Source of the DNA: Sphingobacterium thalpophilum
Lineage (GTDB): Bacteria; Bacteroidota; Bacteroidia; Sphingobacteriales; Sphingobacteriaceae
Direction of reading: 5' to 3'
NCBI RefSeq assembly: GCF_901482695.1
Contig: NZ_LR590484.1
Span: 124,001-188,000, forward strand
Length of the DNA stretch: 64,000 bases
Position 1 is the first letter of the stretch, and each line of letters opens with the position of its first letter. The position numbers and the translations under genes are program-made. Below are positions 55,179 through 63,806 of this stretch, one piece after another. The notes beneath the pieces were generated by a model. That model searched no databases, was not told where the DNA came from, and worked only from the letters and a program-made list of their open reading frames with translations.

Positions 55179-56729
55179 ATGAAAGATAAAATCATAAAAC
55201 CTGATAAAGATTTTGAACTTGCAATACAAGCCAAAAAATCTGAACAGACATCACGTCATCCGGATAAAGAAATGGATAGAGCCTACGTCTATCGGCTGTC
55301 CTGTGCTTATTCTAGTCCCTTTATGCCCATGATAGATTTAAGCTTCGCTTTTGATGAGCTGAAAAAGCTGTTAAAACAATGGCCCGCAAAGAGAAAGAAG
55401 AAACCAGTCACAGCCCCACTTTTGGGCATACTGTTGCTATTTTTTGTACAATCCGTGTATGCTCAGCATGCAGAAATCATCCACCCCCTAAGTTTGGAAG
55501 AAATATGGAAAATCGCCGAAGCTAACAACCGGGACCTGAAACTATCGGATCTAAATGTTCAGCAAAGTAAAATAGAAATATTGGAAGCCAAAGATCATTT
55601 GCTGCCGGAATTTTCAGCAGGTGGCGATGTAAAACTCAATTCCAAATTTTTGATCTATGACAACGGATTATTCTCATCTCCGCAGGATGTACCTATAAAA
55701 GGCTATGGATACGGAGTGGGTTACAACTTAAACCTTAACCTCTTCAATGGCGGTAAAGACAAAAGAAACATCGTCATGAAAAAGGAAGAAGGGGTACGAA
55801 AACTGTATGAAGTGGAGCTACAAAAGCAAAGCGTAAAATACCATGTAGCAGTTGCCTATTTCGATCTGTATAAATTTCTGCACTTCTATGATTTTCTTGA
55901 CGCCGAAACTGAAGCAGAGAAAAAACAGCTGACACTGATTGAAAGCCTGCATAAAAACGGTACTGTGCTAAAAAGTGATGTACTGAGAACTTCCGTCAAA
56001 TTATCGCAGCTGGAGCTGGCTCTTTCCGATGTCAAAAAAAAGATTGCAATCGCCAAGCAACACCTCAATATACTGATGGGCCGTGAAATTGATACCGAGC
56101 TAGCAATAAAACATGCGGATACAATTGAATTAAACGCCATCACAGAAGGTGACTACAAAGATTATGTAGATATCGCTTTTAACAAGTCTCCGTCATATAA
56201 AATGGTGAATAGCGACATCAAATGGAGTAAGCTGAACGTTAAACAGATGAAAGCTACGCTATGGCCAAAAGTCTCTCTGTATTCCAATTACAATTATACG
56301 TATCCGCAGATTTCCTTTTATCCCTATTCGAATGATTTATGGGGATTTGGTCAGACAGGAATTAAAGTTCAGTTTTCCATCGATAATCTATACAAGAGCA
56401 AGCATTCCATTGCTCGTGCCCAGACTGTCAGCAATCAGGCAAAGGAAAAAGCAGAAATGAAGAAGGATGAAATCTCTCTTCAGGTAAAAGAGGCTTATTT
56501 ACAGCAACAACAGGCTTTGGAGAGCGTGGAAACAGCTGAGCAAAATATCATTAAAACCACTGAAACCTTACGTGTTATCAGAAGCAGCTACTTAAATCAG
56601 GAATCTCTTCTGACCGATCTTCTGGAGGCCGAAAATGCTTTATTGGAAGCTAAATTTAATCTGACAACAGCACAGACAAACGTACAAGTAAGCCATATCA
56701 GATTATTGGCAATAGTAGGAATTCTCTAA
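55179..56729 (+). CDS. TolC-family outer-membrane efflux protein with unusual N-terminal extension
   Basis: 516 residues from ATG 55179. A signal peptide-like segment sits late, about 70-95 (APLLGILLLFFVQSVYAQ), after 70 residues that contain MDRAYVYRLSCAYSSPFMPM and a basic RKKK just before it. The TolC body follows: LSLEEIWKIAEANNRDLKLS, coiled helices and LLDLLEAENALLEAKFNLTT-like repeats. An internal ATG at 55323 or 55329 would shorten the extension but lacks a clear ribosome site. It forms the outer-membrane channel for the two genes downstream. Confidence 0.88.
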   Translation: MKDKIIKPDKDFELAIQAKKSEQTSRHPDKEMDRAYVYRLSCAYSSPFMPMIDLSFAFDELKKLLKQWPAKRKKKPVTAPLLGILLLFFVQSVYAQHAEIIHPLSLEEIWKIAEANNRDLKLSDLNVQQSKIEILEAKDHLLPEFSAGGDVKLNSKFLIYDNGLFSSPQDVPIKGYGYGVGYNLNLNLFNGGKDKRNIVMKKEEGVRKLYEVELQKQSVKYHVAVAYFDLYKFLHFYDFLDAETEAEKKQLTLIESLHKNGTVLKSDVLRTSVKLSQLELALSDVKKKIAIAKQHLNILMGREIDTELAIKHADTIELNAITEGDYKDYVDIAFNKSPSYKMVNSDIKWSKLNVKQMKATLWPKVSLYSNYNYTYPQISFYPYSNDLWGFGQTGIKVQFSIDNLYKSKHSIARAQTVSNQAKEKAEMKKDEISLQVKEAYLQQQQALESVETAEQNIIKTTETLRVIRSSYLNQESLLTDLLEAENALLEAKFNLTTAQTNVQVSHIRLLAIVGIL

Positions 56730-56739
56730 TACAAAACTG

Positions 56740-57789
56740 ATGAACAAAAATAAAACAGATAAAATTGTGGTAAACCTAACCAAATGCTTTGGTATCGTAT
56801 TACTCGTAGGAATCATAATCTGGGCAGCTACTTATCTCTTGAAAGGGTATCACTATGAACAGACCAATGACGCTCAGGTAGATGCCTACTTGTCGCCCAT
56901 AAACGCAAAAGTAGGTGGCTATATCAGCAAAATATATTACAAGGATAATCAGCTTGTTAAGAAGGGGGATACGCTAGTGGTAATCGAACTGGACGAGTAC
57001 GGGCTGAAAAAAGATGCTGCGGCAGCAGAACTCATGAGCGCACAGGCCAAATTACCCGTCTTGGCTGCAAACGAAGAAACGCAACTTAAAAGTATCGAGG
57101 TCATAAAAGCCCAATTGGCAGGTGCTAAAGCAAGATTGAATCAACAACAAAAAGAATTTGACCGGTATAAGAATCTACTGAATGACGGATCTACAACACA
57201 ACAAAAATTTGACAACATCAGCGCTTCTTTGGCCATCGCGCAATCGGATTATGATCAGGCAAAAGCGTCTTTGCAAGTGGCAGAATCCAAACTAAATGAT
57301 TACAGCACACAACGTAATGCCATACAGGCAGAAATAAAGATCAAAGAAACGCTCCTCGCGAGGCAGGAACTGGATATTCGGTATACAGTTATCACTGCAC
57401 CTTTTGACGGACAAATCGGGAAAAAGACAATTCAGGAAGGGCAACTGATACAACCCGGACAAACTTTGGCATTTTTGGTAAACAAGGCAGAAGAAAAATG
57501 GGTAGTCGCAAATTATAAGGAAACACAGGTCGGCAATTTCAGAATTGGGCAAGCGGTATCTATTGAAGTCGATGCTTTTCCGAATGAAAAGTTCGCTGGT
57601 GCTATCGAGTCCCTTTCGCCAACCACCGGCTCCCGTTATTCACTGCTTCCTCCCGATAATGCCACGGGCAATTTTGTTAAAATCATACAACGCATTCCTG
57701 TTCGGATCAAACTAACCGATACGCCTGAAAAATTAGCAAAGCTCTCTGCAGGAATGAATGCAAATGTTTACGTTTTAAAGGATGAATAA
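56740..57789 (+). CDS. HlyD/EmrA-type membrane fusion protein
   Basis: 349 residues with one N-terminal TM helix (about 15-34, GIVLLVGIIIWAATYLL). Next are YEQTNDAQVDAYLSPINAKV and a lipoyl-like half (VGGYISKIYYKDNQLVKKGD), a long coiled coil (about 85-205), the second lipoyl half, and a beta-barrel domain (WVVANYKETQVGNFRIGQAV). This is the periplasmic adaptor of a tripartite exporter. Its TAA stop overlaps the ATG of the MFS gene (57787-57791). Confidence 0.94.
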   Translation: MNKNKTDKIVVNLTKCFGIVLLVGIIIWAATYLLKGYHYEQTNDAQVDAYLSPINAKVGGYISKIYYKDNQLVKKGDTLVVIELDEYGLKKDAAAAELMSAQAKLPVLAANEETQLKSIEVIKAQLAGAKARLNQQQKEFDRYKNLLNDGSTTQQKFDNISASLAIAQSDYDQAKASLQVAESKLNDYSTQRNAIQAEIKIKETLLARQELDIRYTVITAPFDGQIGKKTIQEGQLIQPGQTLAFLVNKAEEKWVVANYKETQVGNFRIGQAVSIEVDAFPNEKFAGAIESLSPTTGSRYSLLPPDNATGNFVKIIQRIPVRIKLTDTPEKLAKLSAGMNANVYVLKDE

Positions 57790-59378
57790 TGCAAGCACAT
57801 AACCTACCAATTTTCAAATCATGGGTATCTGAGTGGGTGGCGAGATCTGTCATATTTGGCATTCTGATGGCCTGTCTTTTTAGTTTTGCTTTTTATGGCA
57901 GTCCAGTAGCAGCTATGGGCTATTACGGCATACAAGCTACCGATGTCCAGTATGCGATGGTCGTTATCTATGGTTCAACCGTAGCTTTCCTGGCACTTGA
58001 TTTTCGTATGGTAAAATATTTTGCACCAAGAAAATATTTGCTGATGGCCCTCGCCGTGAATATCCTTTGTTGCCTTATCTGCTTTCATGTCAAAGATTGG
58101 ACATTGTTTGTTATTTGCCAGTTTTTGCAAGGCATTACCTGTGCATTGATGTCAGGAATTGCGACACAGCTTATTTTCCCGCGGCTGCAGTCTGTACGTG
58201 CCCGTGTGATTGCTTATAGCATTCTTTACGGCAGTATACAGATCGCTGTACCATTCTACTCCATCTATACGAGTATGGTCGTTCATTTTTTTGATTTTAA
58301 TTGGCTATTCTACGGATTTATCATCATACTCATCATCCTGACATTTGTCATACTGCTGACGATGAACAGTAACGCCAGATTTACTAAAAAGATGCCATTG
58401 TATCAGGTAGATTGGATAGGCTATCTATTTTATGCATCATTTATCTTGATATTAGGATATATTCTTGTCTATGGACGACAATTAGGATGGTTCGATAGTT
58501 CTTTAATCATTAAGCTCAGTTTAGCTAATGTAGTTGTTCTTTCTCTTTTTATCACGAGAACAGTAAAACTTAAAAGACCATTAATCAATCTACAGATATT
58601 TAAAACAAAGAATTTTGTTATCGGCCTCTTGCTTCTTTTTACATTTTATATTTTCAAAGGAAGTACAGGCCTCGCCTACGGCTATCTTGAAGTGATATTA
58701 GGAAATGATCCACTGAGCACCATTCCGATATGGACTACGGTAATTTTAGGAACTATACTGAGTATGTTCGTTACTTCCCGATTCATCTTGGCGGGTTACA
58801 ACCTAATAAGGATTATTACTATTGGTTTTGGAACGATGGCGATTTATTATGCTTATATGATACGGTTTGTTTCTGTACAGGGAGAGACAGTCGACTTTAT
58901 TCTGCCAATGTTTATTTATGGTGTGGCAACAGGTGTATTGTTTGTTCCGATTGTTTCATTTACCGTTTCCTCAGCACCCCAAAAGATTGCGATCAATGCC
59001 TCGCTTGTTGGTATATTGGCTAGGTTTACAGGATTTACAACAAGTCTGGCACTAAGTAACGAACTTCAGTTATTTGCAAAATCGGGAGTTCGGGAAAAGG
59101 TCCGCGAAGCACTCACGGAAACCAACCCTCAATTACCAGTAACTTTACTGGATATCCAAAACCAATATATGAATGTGGGTAGCGATATGTATACGTCAAA
59201 AACAGCATCCACAGGCTATTTCAATCAAATGGTCGGGCATCAAATATTAGCTCGTGCCACCAGAGATTACTATGATTGGATGTTAACAGGCGTAATCTTG
59301 GTAATTGCTGTTCTGCTCCTCTTGCCACAGATTCAACATGTTGTTTTGAGATTAAGGAAAGGTAATATTCCCTATTAG
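57789..59378 (+). CDS. MFS drug/proton antiporter, DHA2 (EmrB-like)
   Basis: 529 residues with about 14 hydrophobic segments, the size of DHA2 transporters. It starts at the stop of the HlyD gene and completes an EmrAB-TolC-like tripartite exporter. Amino acid motifs are divergent (QFLQGITCALMSGIATQLIF near residue 115). Substrates may be drugs, bile-type compounds or a siderophore; the siderophore-interacting gene nearby favours the last only weakly. Confidence 0.9.
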   Translation: MQAHNLPIFKSWVSEWVARSVIFGILMACLFSFAFYGSPVAAMGYYGIQATDVQYAMVVIYGSTVAFLALDFRMVKYFAPRKYLLMALAVNILCCLICFHVKDWTLFVICQFLQGITCALMSGIATQLIFPRLQSVRARVIAYSILYGSIQIAVPFYSIYTSMVVHFFDFNWLFYGFIIILIILTFVILLTMNSNARFTKKMPLYQVDWIGYLFYASFILILGYILVYGRQLGWFDSSLIIKLSLANVVVLSLFITRTVKLKRPLINLQIFKTKNFVIGLLLLFTFYIFKGSTGLAYGYLEVILGNDPLSTIPIWTTVILGTILSMFVTSRFILAGYNLIRIITIGFGTMAIYYAYMIRFVSVQGETVDFILPMFIYGVATGVLFVPIVSFTVSSAPQKIAINASLVGILARFTGFTTSLALSNELQLFAKSGVREKVREALTETNPQLPVTLLDIQNQYMNVGSDMYTSKTASTGYFNQMVGHQILARATRDYYDWMLTGVILVIAVLLLLPQIQHVVLRLRKGNIPY

Positions 59379-59550
59379 AATGCACCTGCCCCACTCCTGA
59401 CCTCTTCTAGAAAAGCTGGAGCACTTTAAAAGTAAAAAATTCGGCGATGAATTACTAATTTTAAAAGGAAGCCGACAGAGGCACCGGACGAAGGCTACGA
59501 GGAACTGCCATTTGCCAACTGTATGAAAAAGAAGAAAGCGAAAAATTTAT

Positions 59551-60123
59551 ATGAAACAGGCACTCTTTGAACAAATAACAAAATTTATTAAAATTACTGA
59601 GCAGGAAAAAACACTGATAGACTCGTTATTCTATTTCAAAAGTTGGGACAAGGGAGAATACTTCTTAGCACAAGGAACTGTCTGTAAGGAAATCGGCTTT
59701 TTAATTAAAGGCTTAGTCGTCTACTTTATAGAGGAAAAAGAGTCTCATGCCTATAATTTTGGTAAGGAGGGTGACTTTGTCTGTAATTATGAGAGCTTTC
59801 TAACGAAAACACCATCTTCCAAATCCATTAAATGTGTTGAAAACATAGAAATGCTGTGTATTAGCTATGATAGACTACAACAGCTGTATGACAAAATTGG
59901 ACAAGGTGAAAAAATGGGAAGAATCATTTCAGAGCAATTGTTTCTAGAGGCAATTGCGGATATAACTTCATTCTACGTCGATACCCCCGAACAAAGATAT
60001 CTGAAATTTTTGGAATGCTACCCGGATTTAAATCAACGGATTCCCCAATACTTAATCGCTTCTTATATTAAAGTAAAACCTCAGTCTTTAAGCCGGATAC
60101 GTAAAAGAATGCTAAAAAAATGA
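59551..60123 (+). CDS. Crp/Fnr-type transcriptional regulator
   Basis: 190 residues. The N-terminal cyclic-nucleotide-binding-like domain has KGEYFLAQGTVCKEIGFLIK and FGKEGDFVCNYESFL; the C-terminal part contains QRYLKFLECYPDLNQRIPQY, LIASYIKVKPQSLSRIRKRM, a winged-helix HTH typical of the Bacteroidota Crp-like group that often lacks cAMP ligands. It lies 69 bases upstream of the siderophore-interacting protein gene, in the same direction, so it may regulate that gene. Confidence 0.92.
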   Translation: MKQALFEQITKFIKITEQEKTLIDSLFYFKSWDKGEYFLAQGTVCKEIGFLIKGLVVYFIEEKESHAYNFGKEGDFVCNYESFLTKTPSSKSIKCVENIEMLCISYDRLQQLYDKIGQGEKMGRIISEQLFLEAIADITSFYVDTPEQRYLKFLECYPDLNQRIPQYLIASYIKVKPQSLSRIRKRMLKK

Positions 60124-60192
60124 TTTGTTAACCCAGGTGAATGAAACTCTAGGTATCCCTTTCTAAGTTTGCATCAATAAAATAAAGGTAAG

Positions 60193-60915
60193 ATGAACTT
60201 AGAAGAAAGAATATTCACCAAATTATTTATGAATTGGGCAACTGTAATTGGAAAAAAAGAAATTGCAGAGAAAGTATTCCATTTCACCCTGGAGGTAAGT
60301 ATCAATTTCACCGGATTAATCCCGGGACAGCATCTCAGATTACTCCTGTTCCCGAATCAAAAAGGCAAACTGCGAGACCGTGTTCGGACATACTCCATTT
60401 GGCGTTGCCAGTGTGATGGAAAGAAAAGTTATATAGATATTGCTGTGTGCGCACATACGGATGGTCCGGGTAGCAAATGGGCCGAAATTACAGAAGTCGG
60501 CAGTCAGGTCCTCATTTCCAGACCGCTCGGTAAATTTACATTAGATACCACCAAGTCTAAACACCTCTTTATAGGAGATATTACCGCCTTGTCACATTTC
60601 TATTGTTTTACGCATCATCTCACACCGCAACAGGAGATAGACGGAATCATTTATGGAAAAGACGAAAAACAATTGTTTACTGATTTTAACGGAACACTTG
60701 GCTTTACTTTTCAAAAAACAGCAAATGGAACTGACACAAGCTTACTTGCATACTATAGGAGTTTGAAAATTGGGCGCGATACTAGGGTTTATATTGGAGG
60801 GGATGGCCACTTGTGCATAGCACTAAACAACCTGTTTGTAAAGGAATTAGGTCTACCCCGTAAACAATTGAAAGTAAAACCATTTTGGATATTAGGAAAA
60901 ACCGGTTTGGAGTAG
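60193..60915 (+). CDS. Siderophore-interacting protein (FAD-binding ferric reductase)
   Basis: 240 residues. FAD-binding signature RVRTYSIWRC (about 72-81, RxYS motif) and GPGSKWAEITEVGSQVLISR, followed by the SIP domain (HLFIGDITALSHFYCFTHHL, ending KVKPFWILGKTG). These cytosolic flavoproteins reduce ferric siderophores to release iron using NAD(P)H. It is between a Crp-like regulator and a small gene starting 27 bases later. A siderophore receptor is not in the window. Confidence 0.92.
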   Translation: MNLEERIFTKLFMNWATVIGKKEIAEKVFHFTLEVSINFTGLIPGQHLRLLLFPNQKGKLRDRVRTYSIWRCQCDGKKSYIDIAVCAHTDGPGSKWAEITEVGSQVLISRPLGKFTLDTTKSKHLFIGDITALSHFYCFTHHLTPQQEIDGIIYGKDEKQLFTDFNGTLGFTFQKTANGTDTSLLAYYRSLKIGRDTRVYIGGDGHLCIALNNLFVKELGLPRKQLKVKPFWILGKTGLE

Positions 60916-60942
60916 AATTTACGCTTTATGATGTACGGAAAA

Positions 60943-61164
60943 ATGAAAGTCGTTGAAATATTTAAAACCAATGTCTCAACCGAAAAAGAGGCTCGGGATA
61001 CAACACGCTCACTTTTAAGACGGTATCCAATTTATAAAATAAACTTTGACCTTGAAGATGAGGAAAATATCCTTAGAGTTGAGGCTCATAAACTTAAGGT
61101 TGAAACCGCCGAAATAATTAAGTATATGATTGAACTGGGGTATAACTGCGAGCGAATAGAATAA
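60943..61164 (+). CDS. Small HMA-like ferredoxin-fold protein without metal-binding CxxC
   Basis: About 73 residues from ATG 60943 (MKVVEIFKTNVSTEKEARDT); an earlier ATG at 60928 adds five residues. The betaalphabetabetaalphabeta pattern (LRRYPIYKINFDLEDEENIL, RVEAHKLKVETAEIIKYMIE, LGYNCERIE) resembles heavy-metal-associated domains, but the CxxC loop is absent. It follows the siderophore-interacting gene closely and may be co-transcribed. Role unknown. Confidence 0.7.
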   Translation: MKVVEIFKTNVSTEKEARDTTRSLLRRYPIYKINFDLEDEENILRVEAHKLKVETAEIIKYMIELGYNCERIE

Positions 61165-61437
61165 TTTTTACGTCTAAAACTCGATAAGTTTATTGACTGT
61201 CCGCAAGGCCTTTTTGACAATGTATGTGGTTGGTTGTCCCTTAATTTTCCCCTGTAGTGAGACTTTTGCGGCGAGATTGCGACAAGTGTTGCGTTTCTGT
61301 AGACGATCTGTTTTAGGTTATCCTGCAATGCGTACGTGGATAATCCCACTCATCAATCATCCGAGATGAACGAGGAAAAACCCACGGTGGATAGTATAGC
61401 TGTTGCTATTGGTAATGGACAGCGATGAGTCAATACA

Positions 61438-62472
61438 TTATTTCCATAGTATATTTTCTACAACCTTTTTCATCTCGTTGCACTGGTCTTTATTTGTAAA
61501 ATATACATAGCCAAATTTCTTATCAGGATCAATCATAAATGAAGAGGTGTACCCTAAATTATTACCCCCATGCCAATAATATATAGCATCATTTAATTTC
61601 ACAGCAGCCATACCCAAAGTCCACGAATCAACTCCGAAGTATTCCCTTACCGGATCGTTTCGATCCAAAGAAATGACAGGTGAAAACATCTCCTTGAATT
61701 CTATTTCATTGTTCATTAAATAGATTAAGAATCTTGAATAGTTTGTTGTATTTGCATATAAACCGCCTGCTGGATCAAAATGATACCTATCTCTTTCGTC
61801 TTTTACATGCTGCCCCTTTTTATAACCGTCTGCCAGATTTTTCTCTACCTTTGGTGTGATTATAAAATGGAAGTTATTCAGCTTTAGTTTCTTTAAAACT
61901 AAATGTTGAATGACTGCATCCAAATTTTTAAAATCCGCATCACAGAGCTTGGCGATCACTCTGGCAAGATAAACATATGCTTCGCCTGAATAGGAGAATT
62001 GTGTGCCCGGGACAAATTGTAACTGCATTTTTTCGGTTTCGCTCCAGTTGGGCAGACCGGTGGTATGGCTTAAAACCATTCTGGCTGTGATTCTTTTGTA
62101 GCGCCCGTCTTCGATATTATCGGCTTCTAAGTACTCAAATAAGGGCTTGTCTATGTCTAGCTTGCCTTCTTTAACCAATTTAAGCACGACGAAGGCAAAA
62201 ACAGGCTTCGATAAAGACGCTGCTTCAAAAAAAGTCGATCTGGTCACCCTTTTCTTAGAATCGATATTTGATAGGCCAAATCCTTTGTTAAATACAACAT
62301 TCCCATTATTGATGACAGCAATTGACATTCCCTGAACTTGTAGTGAATCCATTGCAAGGTTTATTTTTTTCTCAAAGTCAATCGCTGTTAGTTGAGTACC
62401 GTTAAGTGTTCTAATCTGACTAAAACTAACCTGATGTATTAATATACATGCTAACAATACATATTTTGTCAT
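61438..62472 (-). CDS. Serine hydrolase, class C beta-lactamase/penicillin-binding-protein-like
   Basis: I start at ATG 62472 (MTKYVLLACILIHQVSFSQI), giving 344 residues with a signal peptide. The SxxK motif is SLSK in EAASLSKPVFAFVV (Ser about 84), and the second motif is YSG in FSYSGEAYVYLARV. The third box appears as HGG in YYWHGGNNLGYTSSFMI. This is the class C/AmpC-like DUF family (beta-lactamase, Pfam PF00144); members include esterases and peptidases, so resistance should not be assumed. Single gene between an intergenic region and a strong hairpin. Confidence 0.88.
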   Translation of the reverse strand: MTKYVLLACILIHQVSFSQIRTLNGTQLTAIDFEKKINLAMDSLQVQGMSIAVINNGNVVFNKGFGLSNIDSKKRVTRSTFFEAASLSKPVFAFVVLKLVKEGKLDIDKPLFEYLEADNIEDGRYKRITARMVLSHTTGLPNWSETEKMQLQFVPGTQFSYSGEAYVYLARVIAKLCDADFKNLDAVIQHLVLKKLKLNNFHFIITPKVEKNLADGYKKGQHVKDERDRYHFDPAGGLYANTTNYSRFLIYLMNNEIEFKEMFSPVISLDRNDPVREYFGVDSWTLGMAAVKLNDAIYYWHGGNNLGYTSSFMIDPDKKFGYVYFTNKDQCNEMKKVVENILWK

Positions 62473-62620
62473 ATTGTTTCTAATTTTTTTAATATCGTTC
62501 AAGGGCCCGGCAGCTTGTAGTGACGAATAATTGAACGGAAGGTTCAGTCTTCGCGCATGAAAATGAAATGGACGCTACAAATTTTATTGTCGGTCAGCAT
62601 CTTATAAACCATAAACCAAA

Positions 62621-62657
62621 AATTAAAGCTGTCTAAGAGTTTTAGACAGCTTTAATT
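62621..62657 (-). terminator. Rho-independent terminator after the YegP gene
   Basis: Perfect inverted repeat with 16-base arms (62621-62636 and 62642-62657) and a 5-base loop, 14 bases after the YegP stop. A T-rich tail is provided on the minus strand. Confidence 0.85.
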
Positions 62658-62670
62658 TTATGTACCTGGT

Positions 62671-63003
62671 TTAGGAGGTTTGATCATCGACTTCCGCCGA
62701 AGGTGCATTTTTCTTAACCGACTCAATCCCGTTTTCCATACCACTACTGCTCTCGTACATCTCACTCGTTCCGATGATCTGTCCGTTGGACGCCTTTAGA
62801 TTGAAGTACCACTTCCCATTTGATGAGGTTTTCTTTTCGAACCTACCGTCATCCTGTGCATTCTTCCTAACCGATTCAATACCGTTAAGGCAACTTGCCT
62901 TACTGGAATAGCCTTCGCTTCCAAGGATCGTCTGGCCGTTGCCTGCCTTGAGATTAAACTGATATTCACCGTTCTTTCTGGTTGTTACTACAAATTTTCC
63001 CAT
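62671..63003 (-). CDS. YegP/DUF1508 protein with two repeats
   Basis: 110 residues made of two tandem DUF1508 units: KNGEYQFNLKAGNGQTILGS with EGYSSKASCLNGIESVRKNA, and NGKWYFNLKASNGQIIGTSE with MYESSSGMENGIESVKKNAP. The family is small and cytoplasmic; its role is not established. It is flanked by a SnoaL-like gene upstream and a terminator downstream. Confidence 0.93.
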   Translation of the reverse strand: MGKFVVTTRKNGEYQFNLKAGNGQTILGSEGYSSKASCLNGIESVRKNAQDDGRFEKKTSSNGKWYFNLKASNGQIIGTSEMYESSSGMENGIESVKKNAPSAEVDDQTS

Positions 63004-63040
63004 GTTCTCTCTTTAGATTTATAAATGTATACTTTCGAAT

Positions 63041-63306
63041 TTAATCACTTTCGAGCTCTTCGTCAAGAAAAGAAATAGCAATGTTCTTCTGGTAAACCTC
63101 CATCGCGCTGAGCGGGAAAAAAAGAGCGTGTTGAAGAGATCCTGTATTTCTAACTTGCTGTTTCGAGTACCTAGCCATCTTATATGGTCTACATCCCCGG
63201 GAACCTCCCATTTAACATCGTTTGCAAAGAGATTTATAAGCTCATTCAATTGTCTGTGCTGCAAATAATGTAGAAAGTCGTTTGTAATTGTTCTTGTCAT
63301 GCTCAT
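63041..63306 (-). pseudogene. SnoaL-like protein gene, frameshifted at a homopolymer
   Basis: From ATG 63306 (MSMTRTITNDFLHYLQHRQL) the frame is a SnoaL/NTF2-like protein: NELINLFANDVKWEVPGDVD, WLGTRNSKLEIQDLF. At the run of seven A (63117-63123) the frame is lost; removing one base gives NTLFFPLSAMEVYQKNIAIS and LDEELESD with a stop at 63041. The open frame otherwise ends in an unlikely basic tail. The start overlaps the previous gene's stop (ATGA), so it is translationally coupled to the membrane protein upstream. May be a real mutation or a sequencing error. Confidence 0.85.
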
Positions 63307-63677
63307 GGTTGATTCTTTTTTAATGTGATAATTTGCAAATAGGCCATCATTCCTACCCAAGCTGCAACAAAAAGAATAATCACTGTACCAAGCATACTGA
63401 TGGAATAAAATGACAATAAAACAGTTACCAAACTTGCAAATACCCACGTGATGTCCAACGCTATGATTAGTTTAATCCATGCCTTTATGACAGGCTTTTT
63501 AATGGCCGCAAAAAGAACAAATACAGAAAATAAGATCAAGAACGTCCCTACTTCCATAAATGGGGCTACACCTGTTGGCTTAAATATACTTATCCACATA
63601 TTAGGTGTTGCAACGAGTAAAACTCCTGTAATACCAGAACTAATGGCATTTAACAGTAATACATTTTTTAGTGTCAT
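63303..63677 (-). CDS. Four-TM membrane protein, unknown
   Basis: I start at ATG 63677 (MTLKNVLLLNAISSGITGVL), giving 124 residues. Four TM helices: about 5-25, 40-60, 70-92 and 95-118 (VFASLVTVLLSFYSISMLGT). Its stop overlaps the SnoaL-like start by 4 bases. Gene pair suggests joint expression; function unknown. It is transcribed away from the AraC gene starting at 63807. Confidence 0.78.
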   Translation of the reverse strand: MTLKNVLLLNAISSGITGVLLVATPNMWISIFKPTGVAPFMEVGTFLILFSVFVLFAAIKKPVIKAWIKLIIALDITWVFASLVTVLLSFYSISMLGTVIILFVAAWVGMMAYLQIITLKKNQP

Positions 63678-63780
63678 AAGCTTTGAATTTTGTTTCTGTA
63701 AAGATATTTCTGATCCTCCAACCACACGTTATCTTTACGCGCCAACGTATTGGTTTTAGACGACAAAAAAACAGTATTTA

Positions 63781-63803
63781 CTGTGACAAATGTGTATTTT
63801 CAC
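63781..63803. promoter_or_regulatory. Imperfect palindrome in the divergent promoter region
   Basis: The sequence at 63783-63803 has arms GTGA-C-AAAT and ATTTTCAC around a 4-base centre, one mismatch. It lies just before the AraC-type start and within the divergent region of two genes. It might bind the AraC-type regulator; this is tentative. Confidence 0.3.
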
Positions 63804-63806
63804 ATA

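Noticed and set aside
59379..59550. Possible remnant of a small gene before the Crp-like regulator
   Set aside because: A short frame with Pro/Glu-rich and Lys-rich stretches is present but has no start, no family and no match elsewhere in the window.
61458..62472. Calling the serine hydrolase a beta-lactamase resistance gene
   Set aside because: SxxK and YSG motifs fit the broad class C/esterase superfamily; resistance cannot be inferred from motifs alone.
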